64,000 nucleotides of DNA from JANXMY01 sp964251675 (GTDB lineage Bacteria > Armatimonadota > Armatimonadia > Armatimonadales > Capsulimonadaceae). The DNA lies in assembly GCA_964251675.1 (NCBI GenBank), contig CAXUKS010000020.1, positions 1-64,000 on the forward strand, in the 5' to 3' direction. Within the stretch, counting starts at the first letter, position 1. Each line of letters begins with the position of its first letter. Positions 8,719 to 16,593 of this stretch are shown here, piece after piece. A program made the position numbers and the translations under genes. The notes under the pieces are model-generated. The model was not told the origin of the DNA. It did not search any database and saw nothing but the letters and a program-made list of their open reading frames with translations.

Positions 8719-10722
8719 ATGGCGACACCCACATCGACACCCGGCGAACGGTCCCCGGCGCAGCCTGCCGAGCTGTCGGCCCTGCCCGCCCCGCACAAGT
8801 ATGACAGCGCCCTCGGGCGGCTGCGGCATCTGATTTTTGGACGTTCCCTGCCGACCACGGGCGCGGGGCATCAAAAGCTGCCGGTGTTTCTGGCGCTCCC
8901 CATCTTCTCGTCGGATGCGCTGTCGTCCAACGCCTACGCGACCGAAGCCATTTTATCCGTCCTCCTCGGTGCGGCGCTGCTGACAGCAAACCTGCATTTT
9001 GCCCTGCCGATTGCGATAGGGATTGCCCTGCTGCTGGCGATTGTGGTGCAGTCGTACCGGCAGGTGATTTTTGCCTACCCGGAAGGCGGCGGAGCGTACC
9101 CGGTCTCGCGGGACAATCTGGGAATCGTGCCGTCGCTGGTGGCGGGGGCCTCACTTTTGATTGACTACGTGCTGACCGTCGCGGTGTCCGTCGCGGCGGG
9201 CGTGGCGGCGATTATTACGGCGGCTCCGGGCCTGCATCCGCATTTGGTGGCGCTGTGCATCATCGGCGTGCTGATTGTCACCATTCTGAACTTACGCGGC
9301 GTCAAAGAAGCCGGGTGGGCGTTTGCGGGACCGTCGTATCTATTTATCTTTTCGGTGCTGGCGACTGTTGTGGCAGGCATTGTCAGCCTGGCCCTGCACA
9401 CGCCGCATGTCTCCGAAGCGCAGCGGCTGGGCGAGAGCTATGCGGCCTCCAAAGCCGGGCTGTCTACCGTCGGGCTGTATTTAATACTGCGGGCCTTCGC
9501 GCAGGGCTGTTCGGCGCTGACGGGCGTGGAGGCGATTTCCAACACGACGCCGCTGTTTGCCGAGCCGCACGCCAAAAACGCCGCGCTGACGACTGTGTGG
9601 ATGGGAGGGCTATCTATTGCCATGTTCGGCGGGCTGACGTATCTTGCGGTGCGCTTCGGCATTCATGCCCATTTAGATGCCACCCAGAACGATTACCAGA
9701 GCGTGGTCGGGCAGGTCGCCGACCTTTCCTGGCCTCCGGCCCTGCACTGGATGTTTTATGTGGTGCAGTATGCCACGGCGGCGATTCTGGTCATTGCCGC
9801 GAATGCCGCGTTTGCAGGCTTTCCGCAGCTGGCGTCGATGCTTGCCAAAGACAGCTTTCTGCCCCGGCAGCTTGCCAACATCGGCGACCGGCTTTCCTAC
9901 TCCAACGGCATTCTGCTGCTGGCCGTGGCGGCGATTGTGCTGATCATTATTTTCAAGGGCATCGTGGACGCTCTGCTGTCGCTGTATGCCATCGGCGTCT
10001 TTACGTCGTTCACGCTGGCGCAGGTGGGGATGGTGCTGCGCTGGCTACGGACCCGCGAGCCGGGCTGGCAGGCATCGCTCTTCTTCAACGGCCTGGGGGC
10101 GCTGGCGACGGGGGCGGTAACGGGCATTATCGCCGTGTCCAAATTCGCCGACGGCGGGGTCATCTCCCCTTACTTCCACTTCGGGGCGCTGTATCCGCGC
10201 TACGGGGCCTGGCTGGTGATTATTCTTGTGCCGCTGATGGTGATGTTCTTTTTGCGCGTCAACCGGCACTACAAAGCGATGGCCGAGGAGCTGCAGCCCG
10301 CCGAAGAGCCGCCTCTCACCCACAACACCGTGCTGGTGCTGGTTCCGCGTGTTCACCGGGGCGTGCTGGACGCCCTGCGCTATGCCCGCCTGACCTCGGA
10401 CGACGTGCGCGGCGTCTACATTGAAACCAACCCGGACAGTACGGCGAGTCTGAAAGAAGACTGGAATAAATTCGTCCCTGACGTGCCGCTGGTGATTATG
10501 GAGTCCCCGTATCGCTCGCTCGTGGGTCCGCTTCTGCGCTATATTGATGCGGTTCAGAAAGAGCGCACCGATGACATCGTGACGATTGTTCTGCCGGAAT
10601 TAGTGTCTCAAAAAGCCTGGCACGCTATTCTGCACAATCAGGCCGCGCCGCTCCTGAAGCTGGCGCTTCGCAACCGCCGCGACGTGATTGTGACCAATGT
10701 GCGATATTTCCTGGCGCATTAG
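8719..10722 (+). CDS. KimA-like APC-superfamily transporter (probable K+ uptake)
   Basis: 667 residues with about 12 membrane helices. Motifs are close to the KimA/YdaO group: FSSDALSSNAYATEAIL, FAYPEGGGAYPVSRDNLG, LLIDYVLTVAVS and GCSALTGVEAISN. KimA of Bacillus is a proton-coupled potassium importer regulated by c-di-AMP; other relatives move amino acids. The C-terminal 150 residues form a soluble alpha/beta domain (VLVLVPRVHRGVLDALRYAR), as in KimA. The start is the Met after the predicted 5' leader; the upstream frame overlaps the promoter. Potassium is my preferred substrate, by family resemblance only. Confidence 0.82.
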   Translation: MATPTSTPGERSPAQPAELSALPAPHKYDSALGRLRHLIFGRSLPTTGAGHQKLPVFLALPIFSSDALSSNAYATEAILSVLLGAALLTANLHFALPIAIGIALLLAIVVQSYRQVIFAYPEGGGAYPVSRDNLGIVPSLVAGASLLIDYVLTVAVSVAAGVAAIITAAPGLHPHLVALCIIGVLIVTILNLRGVKEAGWAFAGPSYLFIFSVLATVVAGIVSLALHTPHVSEAQRLGESYAASKAGLSTVGLYLILRAFAQGCSALTGVEAISNTTPLFAEPHAKNAALTTVWMGGLSIAMFGGLTYLAVRFGIHAHLDATQNDYQSVVGQVADLSWPPALHWMFYVVQYATAAILVIAANAAFAGFPQLASMLAKDSFLPRQLANIGDRLSYSNGILLLAVAAIVLIIIFKGIVDALLSLYAIGVFTSFTLAQVGMVLRWLRTREPGWQASLFFNGLGALATGAVTGIIAVSKFADGGVISPYFHFGALYPRYGAWLVIILVPLMVMFFLRVNRHYKAMAEELQPAEEPPLTHNTVLVLVPRVHRGVLDALRYARLTSDDVRGVYIETNPDSTASLKEDWNKFVPDVPLVIMESPYRSLVGPLLRYIDAVQKERTDDIVTIVLPELVSQKAWHAILHNQAAPLLKLALRNRRDVIVTNVRYFLAH

Positions 10723-10736
10723 GAAACCTCACCCCC

Positions 10737-10818
10737 GCCCTCTCCCTCAGATTAGTCTTCAGCAAGGAGAGGGAGCCGGAGGAGGACAGGAGGGCAGGGA
10801 CAAGCCCTGCCCCTCGGG
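10737..10818. repeat. Composite palindromic repeats (CTCTCC/GGAGAG and GGGCAGG-CAAG types)
   Basis: CCCTCTCC near 10740 pairs with GGAGAGGG near 10770. A second hairpin near 10792-10814 has GGGCAGGG and CCCTGCCC around ACAAG. The tail CTCGGGAGCGAGCCG gives the ribosome binding site (GGGAG) of the next gene. Confidence 0.6.
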
Positions 10819-10827
10819 AGCGAGCCG

Positions 10828-11349
10828 ATGAGTATTGCCGATGAGCTGCAAAAGATTGAAGAGCTCTACGCGCACGGGACGCTGACCCGCGACGAGTTCG
10901 AGCAGGCCAAAGCCAAAGCACTGACCGAAGCCGCGCCGACGCCCATTCCAGCGGCAGACAGCCAGACCGCCCGCCAGATTGCCCAGCTTCAGCGGCAGAA
11001 CGCCGTGGCACAGCTTGACCGCGAGTGGGAAATGGAAAAAGAGCAGTATATGGTCACGGGCCGGTACGGCTCCCGCTCTCTTCCCAGCGAGGGGGGCAGC
11101 CTGTTCGGTGGCCTGATTATCGCCGGGTTCGGCGTGTTTTGGACGATCTTTGCGTTTTCCATCACGTCAGGCGCGGCTTCTGCCGGAGCGCCGGGAATCG
11201 CCTCAGTCTTTCCATTCTTCGGCATTCTCTTTGTCATCGTAGGGGTTGGCTCCAGCATCAGTTCTTATTTCAAAGCAGGCCAGTACCGGGAAGCCGCGCA
11301 GCGGTATCAGGAAAAGCGGGCACGGCTGCTGGCAGAGGTGGACGAATAA
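10828..11349 (+). CDS. SHOCT-domain membrane protein
   Basis: 173 residues. The N-terminus (ELQKIEELYAHGTLTRDEFEQAKAK) is a SHOCT oligomerisation motif, which usually sits at protein ends. A charged region follows, then two membrane helices (SLFGGLIIAGFGVFWTIFAF and FPFFGILFVIVGVGSSI) and a C-terminal amphipathic helix. The function is unknown. The start is set by GGGAG 7 bases upstream, within a palindromic repeat. Confidence 0.75.
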   Translation: MSIADELQKIEELYAHGTLTRDEFEQAKAKALTEAAPTPIPAADSQTARQIAQLQRQNAVAQLDREWEMEKEQYMVTGRYGSRSLPSEGGSLFGGLIIAGFGVFWTIFAFSITSGAASAGAPGIASVFPFFGILFVIVGVGSSISSYFKAGQYREAAQRYQEKRARLLAEVDE

Positions 11350-11376
11350 GAGACTGTATCGAGAGCCGCCCGGATG

Positions 11377-11517
11377 GCCCCCTGGCCCCCAATAATGGGG
11401 GAAGCACAAGATAGATTTTGAAGTGAACCCAAACCCTCTCCTTAAGCAAGGAGAGGGAGCCGGAGCAGAAAAGCCAAATCCTAACTGTCCGATTCCCCCA
11501 TTATTGGGGGCTAGGGA
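11377..11517. repeat. Cluster of CCCCCAATAATGGGGG and CTCTCCTT palindromes
   Basis: The cluster contains CCCCCAATAATGGGGG at about 11387-11402 and its reverse-complement form CCCCCATTATTGGGGG at about 11494-11509. Between them lies CCCTCTCCTTAAGCAAGG (11432-11455). The segment reading AAGCCAAATCCTAACT on the plus strand is the reverse complement of the core of the 36-kb direct repeats, so the whole is one mosaic element in inverted layout. Confidence 0.7.
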
Positions 11518-11542
11518 GTTTGACTCGGGGGTCTGTTGCCGC

Positions 11543-11572
11543 TTGACAGCCGCCGCCTGCGGCGACTATAAT
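11543..11572 (+). promoter_or_regulatory. Full-consensus sigma-70 promoter
   Basis: TTGACA at 11543-11548 and TATAAT at 11567-11572 are separated by 18 bases. Both hexamers match the consensus exactly, which is unique in this window. The predicted start near 11579 rules out the Met codon at 11575 as an initiator. Confidence 0.8.
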
Positions 11573-11643
11573 TTATGTGTCAGCCTCCGATGCCGTGGGC
11601 GAAACGCCGCAAGTCTAGCGTTCCCAGAAAGCATCCCGCTCCT

Positions 11644-12969
11644 ATGGCTGCCACATCCCCCACTCTCTTTCGCCCGCGCCTGCCCCTGGACACGTTCCGG
11701 GCGGAGGGCCTCTGGCGCACTGCCCTGCTGATTGTGCTGACCGCCGCGCTGGGCGGCGTGCTGGCGGCGATCACCGTCAACAAGCAGCTTTTTCTCTACA
11801 AAGAACAGCTTCATCTGAGCGCAAGCGGGGTTGGCACGCTGGCGCTGCTGATTAACCTGCCCGCGTATTTTCAGCCGTTTCTGGGCGGCCTGTCGGATCT
11901 GTTCCCGCTGTGGGGCTGGCATCGGCGGGGGTACTTTGCGCTGGCGGCGGGGGTGCAGGCGCTCGGGTACGCGGGGCTGATGGGCCTCTCTCACCACCCC
12001 TATGCCACTGTGGCTTGCCTGCTGATTGTGGCCGGGTCCGGCGGGGCGCTGTCCGGGGTGCTGATTAATGCCGTCATGGTCTCGGTCGGGAACCGCTCGG
12101 GGACATTCGGGATTTTGCAGACGCTGGCGCAGTTCACGCCGCTGGTCCTCAGCCTTGCCTACACGGCGCGGCTGGACGGCCAGGTGACGCAGCACTGGTC
12201 GTACCACCATGCGTTTCTGGTGGCCACGCTCCTGTCGCTGGCCCTGCTGCCGCTGACATTTCTGCTGGACGACCGCCGAGCCGCCCGCCGTGAGGCGGAG
12301 GGCAGCGAGGCGGCGCGGCGGCGCGAGCGCGACGAAACGGCGGGGGCGCTGCGGGAGGCCGCCCGGACGCCGGGGATGTGGCCGATGGTCGGCTTTTTGT
12401 TTTACCTCTATGTGACGCCCCTGCTGCTGACGGCGGCGGTCTACTACGAAACCGATGTGCTGCACCTGTCCAAAGGCTTCATCGGGCGGCTGGATACCTG
12501 GATGGCGGCGGGGTCGATTGCGGGGCTGATTGCCTTCGGGGCATTTTCGCGCCGCCTGCCGCCGGTGGCGCTGGTCTGGGGGGCAATTGCCGCCGACTGC
12601 GGCATTTATCTGGCGGCGATGATGATGCACGATGCGCCGTCGACCAAAAGCGCGTGGTTTGTGTGGAGCTTTCTGGCGATCTTTTTAGCGGTCTGCCTGA
12701 ACACGCTGGCTGCCCGCGCCTGCCCGCCCAAAGTGGAAGGCACGGTCTACGGCATGATGCAGGCGGCGCTGGCCCTCAGCCTCGTGCTCTGCGATAAGTT
12801 TGGCAGCGCCCTATATGATTACTTCGGCCCGGCGCACGGCTACACCGTCGCGCACGGCTGGTTCTCCGCCCTGTGGTTCGGCTTCGGGTTCACGCTTCTG
12901 GCCGTTTTTTTCGTGCCGTTTCTGCCCGCGTGGGCACGCGAAAAAATAGGAAAAAAAAGACTGCAATAA
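11644..12969 (+). CDS. MFS transporter
   Basis: 441 residues with about 12 membrane helices and a basic/acidic central loop (RRAARREAEGSEAARRRERDE) between the two six-helix halves, as in the major facilitator superfamily. It resembles the folate-biopterin/PucC-like branch (LYKEQLHLSASGVGTLAL, YFQPFLGGLSDLFPLWGWHRRGYF). I chose the third Met because the promoter at 11543 places the RNA start at about 11579; Met at 11590 remains possible. Substrate unknown. It is transcribed alone from the strongest promoter in the window. Confidence 0.85.
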   Translation: MAATSPTLFRPRLPLDTFRAEGLWRTALLIVLTAALGGVLAAITVNKQLFLYKEQLHLSASGVGTLALLINLPAYFQPFLGGLSDLFPLWGWHRRGYFALAAGVQALGYAGLMGLSHHPYATVACLLIVAGSGGALSGVLINAVMVSVGNRSGTFGILQTLAQFTPLVLSLAYTARLDGQVTQHWSYHHAFLVATLLSLALLPLTFLLDDRRAARREAEGSEAARRRERDETAGALREAARTPGMWPMVGFLFYLYVTPLLLTAAVYYETDVLHLSKGFIGRLDTWMAAGSIAGLIAFGAFSRRLPPVALVWGAIAADCGIYLAAMMMHDAPSTKSAWFVWSFLAIFLAVCLNTLAARACPPKVEGTVYGMMQAALALSLVLCDKFGSALYDYFGPAHGYTVAHGWFSALWFGFGFTLLAVFFVPFLPAWAREKIGKKRLQ

Positions 12970-13042
12970 TCATCAAAAAGAGGAACACAAACGCGCAAAA
13001 CGTGGTATATTAGAGTATCTCAAAACGAAGGAGGTATCAACA

Positions 13043-13078
13043 TTGGATCATAGTTTACAGGGCGGTGGCGAAGGTTAG
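13043..13078 (+). CDS. Possible 11-residue leader peptide (TTG start)
   Basis: TTG is 8 bases after a perfect AGGAGG, one of the best Shine-Dalgarno sites in the window. It would encode MDHSLQGGGEG and then TAG. The stop lies inside the 5' arm of the hairpin 13069-13094, so ribosomes on it would melt that hairpin. This could be a regulatory leader peptide, but there is no homology support. Confidence 0.3.
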   Translation: MDHSLQGGGEG

Positions 13079-13218
13079 TTTGTTTTAACCTTCGGGACGG
13101 CTCAGCCTACGGGTGATTAGTCACGCGCAGGTCATGAATGGCTGCCTTTGCCATCTGCCCACCCCAGAAGTCTACCTCGGATTGCTTCATCTTCAGGATG
13201 CAAGCTGTTTGGATTAGC

Positions 13219-13286
13219 AGAAACAGCGTGGTGTTTCGCACTTTTGCCGCAAGGCGCAGTGCGTACAGCCACGCTGTTTCTTTTTT
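13219..13286 (+). terminator. Long-stem Rho-independent terminator
   Basis: A perfect 13-bp arm (13219-13231, AGAAACAGCGTGG) pairs with 13269-13281 and is followed by six T. The 37-base loop contains a further inner pairing (GCGCA region). No annotated CDS on the plus strand ends just upstream, so it probably terminates an untranslated RNA starting near 13018. Confidence 0.6.
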
Positions 13287-13347
13287 GAACACTGCCCTGC
13301 CGCGTGTCTGTGCAGGAAATCACCCCGCCTCCGCCGAACTGCTCTCC

Positions 13348-13848
13348 ATGCCTATTGACCTTCTTGTGCCCCTGTATTCCCTGCCGCCGCGTGAACACGG
13401 CGCGGCCAGCGTGCGTGGCGCGGGCATTGTGATCCGCCGTGCTAACCCGTTTGAGCTGACCCGTGTGTCTGAGTTTATCAGTCGGCACTTTGCCCAAAGC
13501 TGGGCCGATGAAGTGGGAAGCACGTTTGCGCGGCAGCCCCTGCCCTGTTTTCTGGCGCTGGAAGGCGGGCGAATCGTCGGCTTTGCGGCCTATGATGCCA
13601 CGCGCAAGGCGTTCTTTGGACCGACCGGCGTGGACCCGGCGGTGCGGGGACGGGGCATTGGCCGGGCGCTGCTTGTCGAGGCCCTGTGGGGCCTGCACGA
13701 CCTGGGCTATGCGTATGGCATCATCGGCGCGGCGGGGCCGGTGGCATTCTATGAAAAAGCGGTCGGCGCACGGGCAATCGAAGGCTCCTGGCCGGGTATC
13801 TATGCGGACCTGCTGCAAAAAGAAAGCCCCCCTACGGAAAACTCGTAA
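13348..13848 (+). CDS. GNAT-family N-acetyltransferase
   Basis: 166 residues. The GNAT fold is shown by IVIRRANPFEL (beta 1), PCFLALEGGRIVGFAAY (beta 2-4), GVDPAVRGRGIGRALLVEAL with the acetyl-CoA pyrophosphate loop R-G-x-G-I-G, and GPVAFYEKAVGA. The substrate is unknown. The frame continues 70 codons upstream into the leader/terminator region with no conservation, so I start at the Met before PIDLLVPLY. It may be controlled by the element at 12970-13347. Confidence 0.8.
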   Translation: MPIDLLVPLYSLPPREHGAASVRGAGIVIRRANPFELTRVSEFISRHFAQSWADEVGSTFARQPLPCFLALEGGRIVGFAAYDATRKAFFGPTGVDPAVRGRGIGRALLVEALWGLHDLGYAYGIIGAAGPVAFYEKAVGARAIEGSWPGIYADLLQKESPPTENS

Positions 13849-13992
13849 CAATGCGGGTTAAAACAGCGAAAATCTCAAAGAACACAGTCAGCACTCCGGG
13901 AAACAACGCTGTTTGGCACGGAATATGCACTAGATAAATACCAGAAGATGGCCGCGAAATTTTCACTCGCTCCCAAACTGAGGCAGACGTCT

Positions 13993-14694
13993 ATGAGCAT
14001 TCCAATCTCGACATCCGTATCGAACACTGTTCCGTCGCTGTCCTCCGCTGCAGCGGCGCAGCGGTACGTCCTTCCACGCAAGCGCACGCACCGGGTTGAT
14101 GCGGGTCTGCGCCGCCTGCTGGATGTGACGGTGTCGCTGGCCGTCCTGCTTTTCCTGCTCCCGGTGCTGGCGCTGATTGCGCTGCTGATCAAGCTCGGCA
14201 GCCCCGGTCCGGTGCTGTTTATCCAGAAGCGGGTCGGCAGAGATGGCCGCGAGTTCCCCGTTTATAAGTTCCGCTCTATGTATACCGACGCTGAGCATCG
14301 GCTGGAGCGGCTGCTGGCCGAAAACGAGCGATCCGGCCCGGTCTTCAAGATGCGTCAGGACCCGCGTGTCACCCGCATCGGGCGCATTCTGCGGCGCGGG
14401 TCGCTGGATGAGTTTCCGCAGCTTTTGAACGTTCTTCGCGGCGAAATGTCCCTGGTCGGCCCCCGCCCCGCCATCCCCCGCGAAGTCGCTCTGTACACGC
14501 CCATGCAGCGGGGCCGTCTGGCCGTCACGCCGGGCCTGACCGGGCTATGGCAGGTATCAGGCCGGGCAAACCTGTCGTTTGAGGAGTCCATCGCTTTGGA
14601 CTTGGAGTATATTGAGCGGCAGTCGTTCGGTCTGAACTTGATCCTGCTGGCCCGTACTGTTCCCGCCGTTTTGACCGGGCACGGAGCCTACTGA
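13993..14694 (+). CDS. Polyprenyl-phosphate sugar-1-phosphate transferase (WcaJ/ExoY type)
   Basis: 233 residues of the bacterial sugar transferase family that starts exopolysaccharide or O-antigen units on undecaprenyl phosphate. There is one membrane hairpin (VTVSLAVLLFLLPVLALIAL). Then come KRVGRDGREFPVYKFRSM, GRILRRGSLDEFPQLLNVL, LVGPRPAIPRE, TPGLTGLWQVSGR and DLEYIERQSF, all hallmark motifs with the Asp-Glu active pair. It lacks the large N-terminal membrane domain of WcaJ, so it is the short ExoY-like form. The start has GAGG 9 bases upstream; Met at 13948 is an alternative. No other glycan genes are adjacent. Confidence 0.9.
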   Translation: MSIPISTSVSNTVPSLSSAAAAQRYVLPRKRTHRVDAGLRRLLDVTVSLAVLLFLLPVLALIALLIKLGSPGPVLFIQKRVGRDGREFPVYKFRSMYTDAEHRLERLLAENERSGPVFKMRQDPRVTRIGRILRRGSLDEFPQLLNVLRGEMSLVGPRPAIPREVALYTPMQRGRLAVTPGLTGLWQVSGRANLSFEESIALDLEYIERQSFGLNLILLARTVPAVLTGHGAY

Positions 14695-14706
14695 AGCCTA
14701 TCAAAC

Positions 14707-14741
14707 AAAAAAGCCCTCGGCATTGAGCCGGGGGCTTTTTT
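14707..14741. terminator. Rho-independent terminator
   Basis: Stem GCCCTCGGC/GCCGGGGGC with loop ATTGA, flanked by six A and six T, so it can act in both directions. It ends the sugar transferase gene. Confidence 0.85.
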
Positions 14742-14774
14742 GTGGTCCGCACAGAAGGCGTAAGCCGCAAAGAC

Positions 14775-14906
14775 CGAGGGGTTAAAACCCCTCGCTATGA
14801 GGCGCGGACGCTGGGAAGCCATAAGACAAAATACGCAAGGCTCTATTCGCTATCCGATTGGCCGCCCGGCGCGAAGCGCCTTCCAGCGAGGGGTTTTAAC
14901 CCCTCG
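14775..14906. repeat. 132-bp element bounded by inverted 20-bp palindromes
   Basis: The left end CGAGGGGTTAAAACCCCTCG (14775-14794) is the exact reverse complement of the right end at 14887-14906. Between them, GAGGCGCGGACGCTGGGAAG and its partial complement near 14868-14886 give inner pairing. The element resembles those at 38275 and 61130. Confidence 0.75.
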
Positions 14907-14922
14907 TTTCCTCGGCCCCGCC

Positions 14923-15912
14923 TCACTCGCCACCGTCAGCGGGCCGACCGTGCTTATCGAAGCCAATATAGATACGCGCCTGAGCAGACTTTGCCAGCTC
15001 CCGCAGAGTTTCCAGTTCCCGCAGACGCAGCAGGGCGGGGTGCGTCGTGTACTCCTGCGCGGCCTCGCCCTGGGCACGCAGGGCATCGACTTCAGACTGG
15101 GTGCGGGTGCGCTGGACATCGGCCTCCACCGCCGCCGAAAGGCGCTGCGCTTCGGCAAGGGACTCGGCCTGAAGGCGCTGACTTTCCTGCTTTGCCTGCG
15201 CTTCAATGCGCTGCACGTCAGCTTTCGTCCGCGCCTCCACAAGCTGCGCCTCGCTCATGCGCTCGGCAGCCAGCACCTTGTTCATGATCTCCTGCAAGTT
15301 GCCGGGGAAGATTAAATCTTTGACATCGGCGCGGAAGATCGCCACGCCGTAGGTGGCCGCGATCTCTTTGACATCCCGCAGGATGTCCTCCGAGAGCTGG
15401 TTGCGGTTGGTCAAAATCTCTTCCAGCGGCATGGAGGCCAGCGACCGGCGGGCGGCGAGCTGCACATCGCTGTAGAGCCGGTCCTCGTATTTTTCCACTT
15501 CATGCAGGGCGGCGCGGGGGTCGGTGACGCGGAACTGCACAATGATGGACACGCGGATGGCGACTTTGTCCGCCGTCAGAATCTCCTGGCCTTTGATGGT
15601 CAAGTCTCGCTCGCGCATATCCACCAGCACCACTTCGACGCTTGGCGTGCGTCCAAACAGGCGCGGGCGGGGCAGCGCATACCGGCCCGCTTCCAGCACC
15701 CGCGTCAGCACGCCGTCTTCGTACCACAGGCCCCGGTGGGTATCTTTGATAATCAAATCGTTCATGGCTGATTTTATCTGTCTTCGTGTCGCACGCGGGG
15801 ACCACGGCCTCCGCAGCACTGCTCGTACTAAAAGCACGCAGGCCACGGCAATCAGCCCCAGCGAGGAGCTGTGGCCGACCAGCACAGAGAGTGTATGCGA
15901 AAAGTCGTTCAT
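14923..15912 (-). CDS. Slipin-type SPFH (band 7) protein
   Basis: 329 residues. One N-terminal membrane helix (SLGLIAVACVLLVRAVL) is followed by an SPFH domain: VEVVLVDMRERDLTIKGQEILTADKVAIRVS, then QFRVTDPRAAL, with SLASMPLEEILTNRNQLSEDI. A long Ala/Gln/Glu-rich coiled coil runs from about residue 215 to 300. Slipins oligomerise at membranes and often pair with NfeD proteases, but no nfeD is seen here. An in-frame TTG four codons earlier is an alternative start. A TACAAT promoter 142 bases upstream would give a long leader. Confidence 0.88.
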   Translation of the reverse strand: MNDFSHTLSVLVGHSSSLGLIAVACVLLVRAVLRRPWSPRATRRQIKSAMNDLIIKDTHRGLWYEDGVLTRVLEAGRYALPRPRLFGRTPSVEVVLVDMRERDLTIKGQEILTADKVAIRVSIIVQFRVTDPRAALHEVEKYEDRLYSDVQLAARRSLASMPLEEILTNRNQLSEDILRDVKEIAATYGVAIFRADVKDLIFPGNLQEIMNKVLAAERMSEAQLVEARTKADVQRIEAQAKQESQRLQAESLAEAQRLSAAVEADVQRTRTQSEVDALRAQGEAAQEYTTHPALLRLRELETLRELAKSAQARIYIGFDKHGRPADGGE

Positions 15913-16053
15913 CGCTAGGTTCAAAGGAGATGGCCCCGAAGCCGGGCCGATGTGAAAGACAAGCGTTCAGATAGCATCGCTCAACCGCGTGTGGAAGGGG
16001 CGGCAGAGACACCTGATGTCGGCTTGTTCCTGACCTGGCCGGGGCACGAGGGG

Positions 16054-16059
16054 ATTGTA
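16054..16059 (-). promoter_or_regulatory. -10 element (TACAAT) upstream of the slipin gene
   Basis: The predicted start is 16047, 135 bases before the slipin ATG. A GTG begins exactly at 16047 and opens a 26-codon frame to a TGA at 15967. Confidence 0.4.
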
Positions 16060-16081
16060 CCCGGTTCTAATTCTCTGTGTT

Positions 16082-16570
16082 CTACTTTTCTGCCAGCAGA
16101 TTTTGCAGATCAAGACGCCGGGTGTACATGGTCAGGCTGCCGTCTGCGGCGTGCGGCCACATCTCGCGGGGGCGATCCCAGTAAAGCTCGACACCGTTCT
16201 GGTCAGGATCACGCAGATACAGCGCCTCACTGACCCCGTGGTCGCTTGCGCCGTCCAGTGAGGTTCCTGCCGCCAGCAGGCGGCGCAGGGCATCGGCCAG
16301 GGCCGCACGGGTGGTATAGGCGATGGCGAAATGGTACAGGCCGGTTGTCCCCGGCGGCGGCGGCGTCCCTCCGAGGCTTTCCCAAGTATTCAAGCCGATA
16401 TGATGATGGTAGCCGCCCGCCGAGAGGAACGCCGCACTGTCCCCGACACGCAGCGTGACGGCGAAGCCGAGGACGCCGTGGTAAAATGCCAGCGACCGCT
16501 CCAGATCGGCGACCTTGAGATGGACATGGCCAATCCGTGTGCCAGCATCAATTTCCCTGTCTGCGCCCAT
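16082..16570 (-). CDS. VOC-family dioxygenase/glyoxalase-like protein
   Basis: 162 residues forming one vicinal-oxygen-chelate domain of paired beta-alpha-beta-beta-beta modules. The likely metal ligands are His in GHVHLKVADL, His in GLYHFAIAY and Glu in QNGVELYWDRP. It resembles the CatE catechol-2,3-dioxygenase-like group by SLAFYHGVLGF and GYHHHIGLNTW. The substrate is unknown. It lies 23 bases upstream of where cysS ends, on the same strand, so it is probably the downstream gene of the cysS transcript. Confidence 0.85.
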   Translation of the reverse strand: MGADREIDAGTRIGHVHLKVADLERSLAFYHGVLGFAVTLRVGDSAAFLSAGGYHHHIGLNTWESLGGTPPPPGTTGLYHFAIAYTTRAALADALRRLLAAGTSLDGASDHGVSEALYLRDPDQNGVELYWDRPREMWPHAADGSLTMYTRRLDLQNLLAEK

Positions 16571-16593
16571 AATTCGTTTCCCGCTCGGTCTTT

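Larger units (their letters stand above)
12970..13347 (+). other. Gene-free 378-bp stretch: candidate leader RNA or small-RNA locus
   Basis: It holds a TGGTATATT extended -10 near 13003-13011, an AGGAGG site (13029-13034), a 12-codon TTG ORF, a hairpin at 13069-13094 (arms CGAAGGTTA and TAACCTTCG) and a long-stem terminator at 13219-13286. The GNAT gene follows 62 bases later. The layout fits an attenuated leader or an independent small RNA; I do not recognise the sequence as a known riboswitch class. Confidence 0.45.

Noticed and set aside
8308..8874. Longer fmdB-like ORF of 188 codons
   Set aside because: The extra N-terminus crosses the divergent promoter region; FmdB proteins start with MPLYEY-like sequence at 8640.
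11566..12630. 354-codon minus-strand ORF
   Set aside because: Antisense to the MFS gene with Arg/His/Pro-rich composition.
13107..13851. Minus-strand ORFs opposite the GNAT gene and the leader
   Set aside because: No recognisable motif and they run across the terminator hairpin; antisense shadows.
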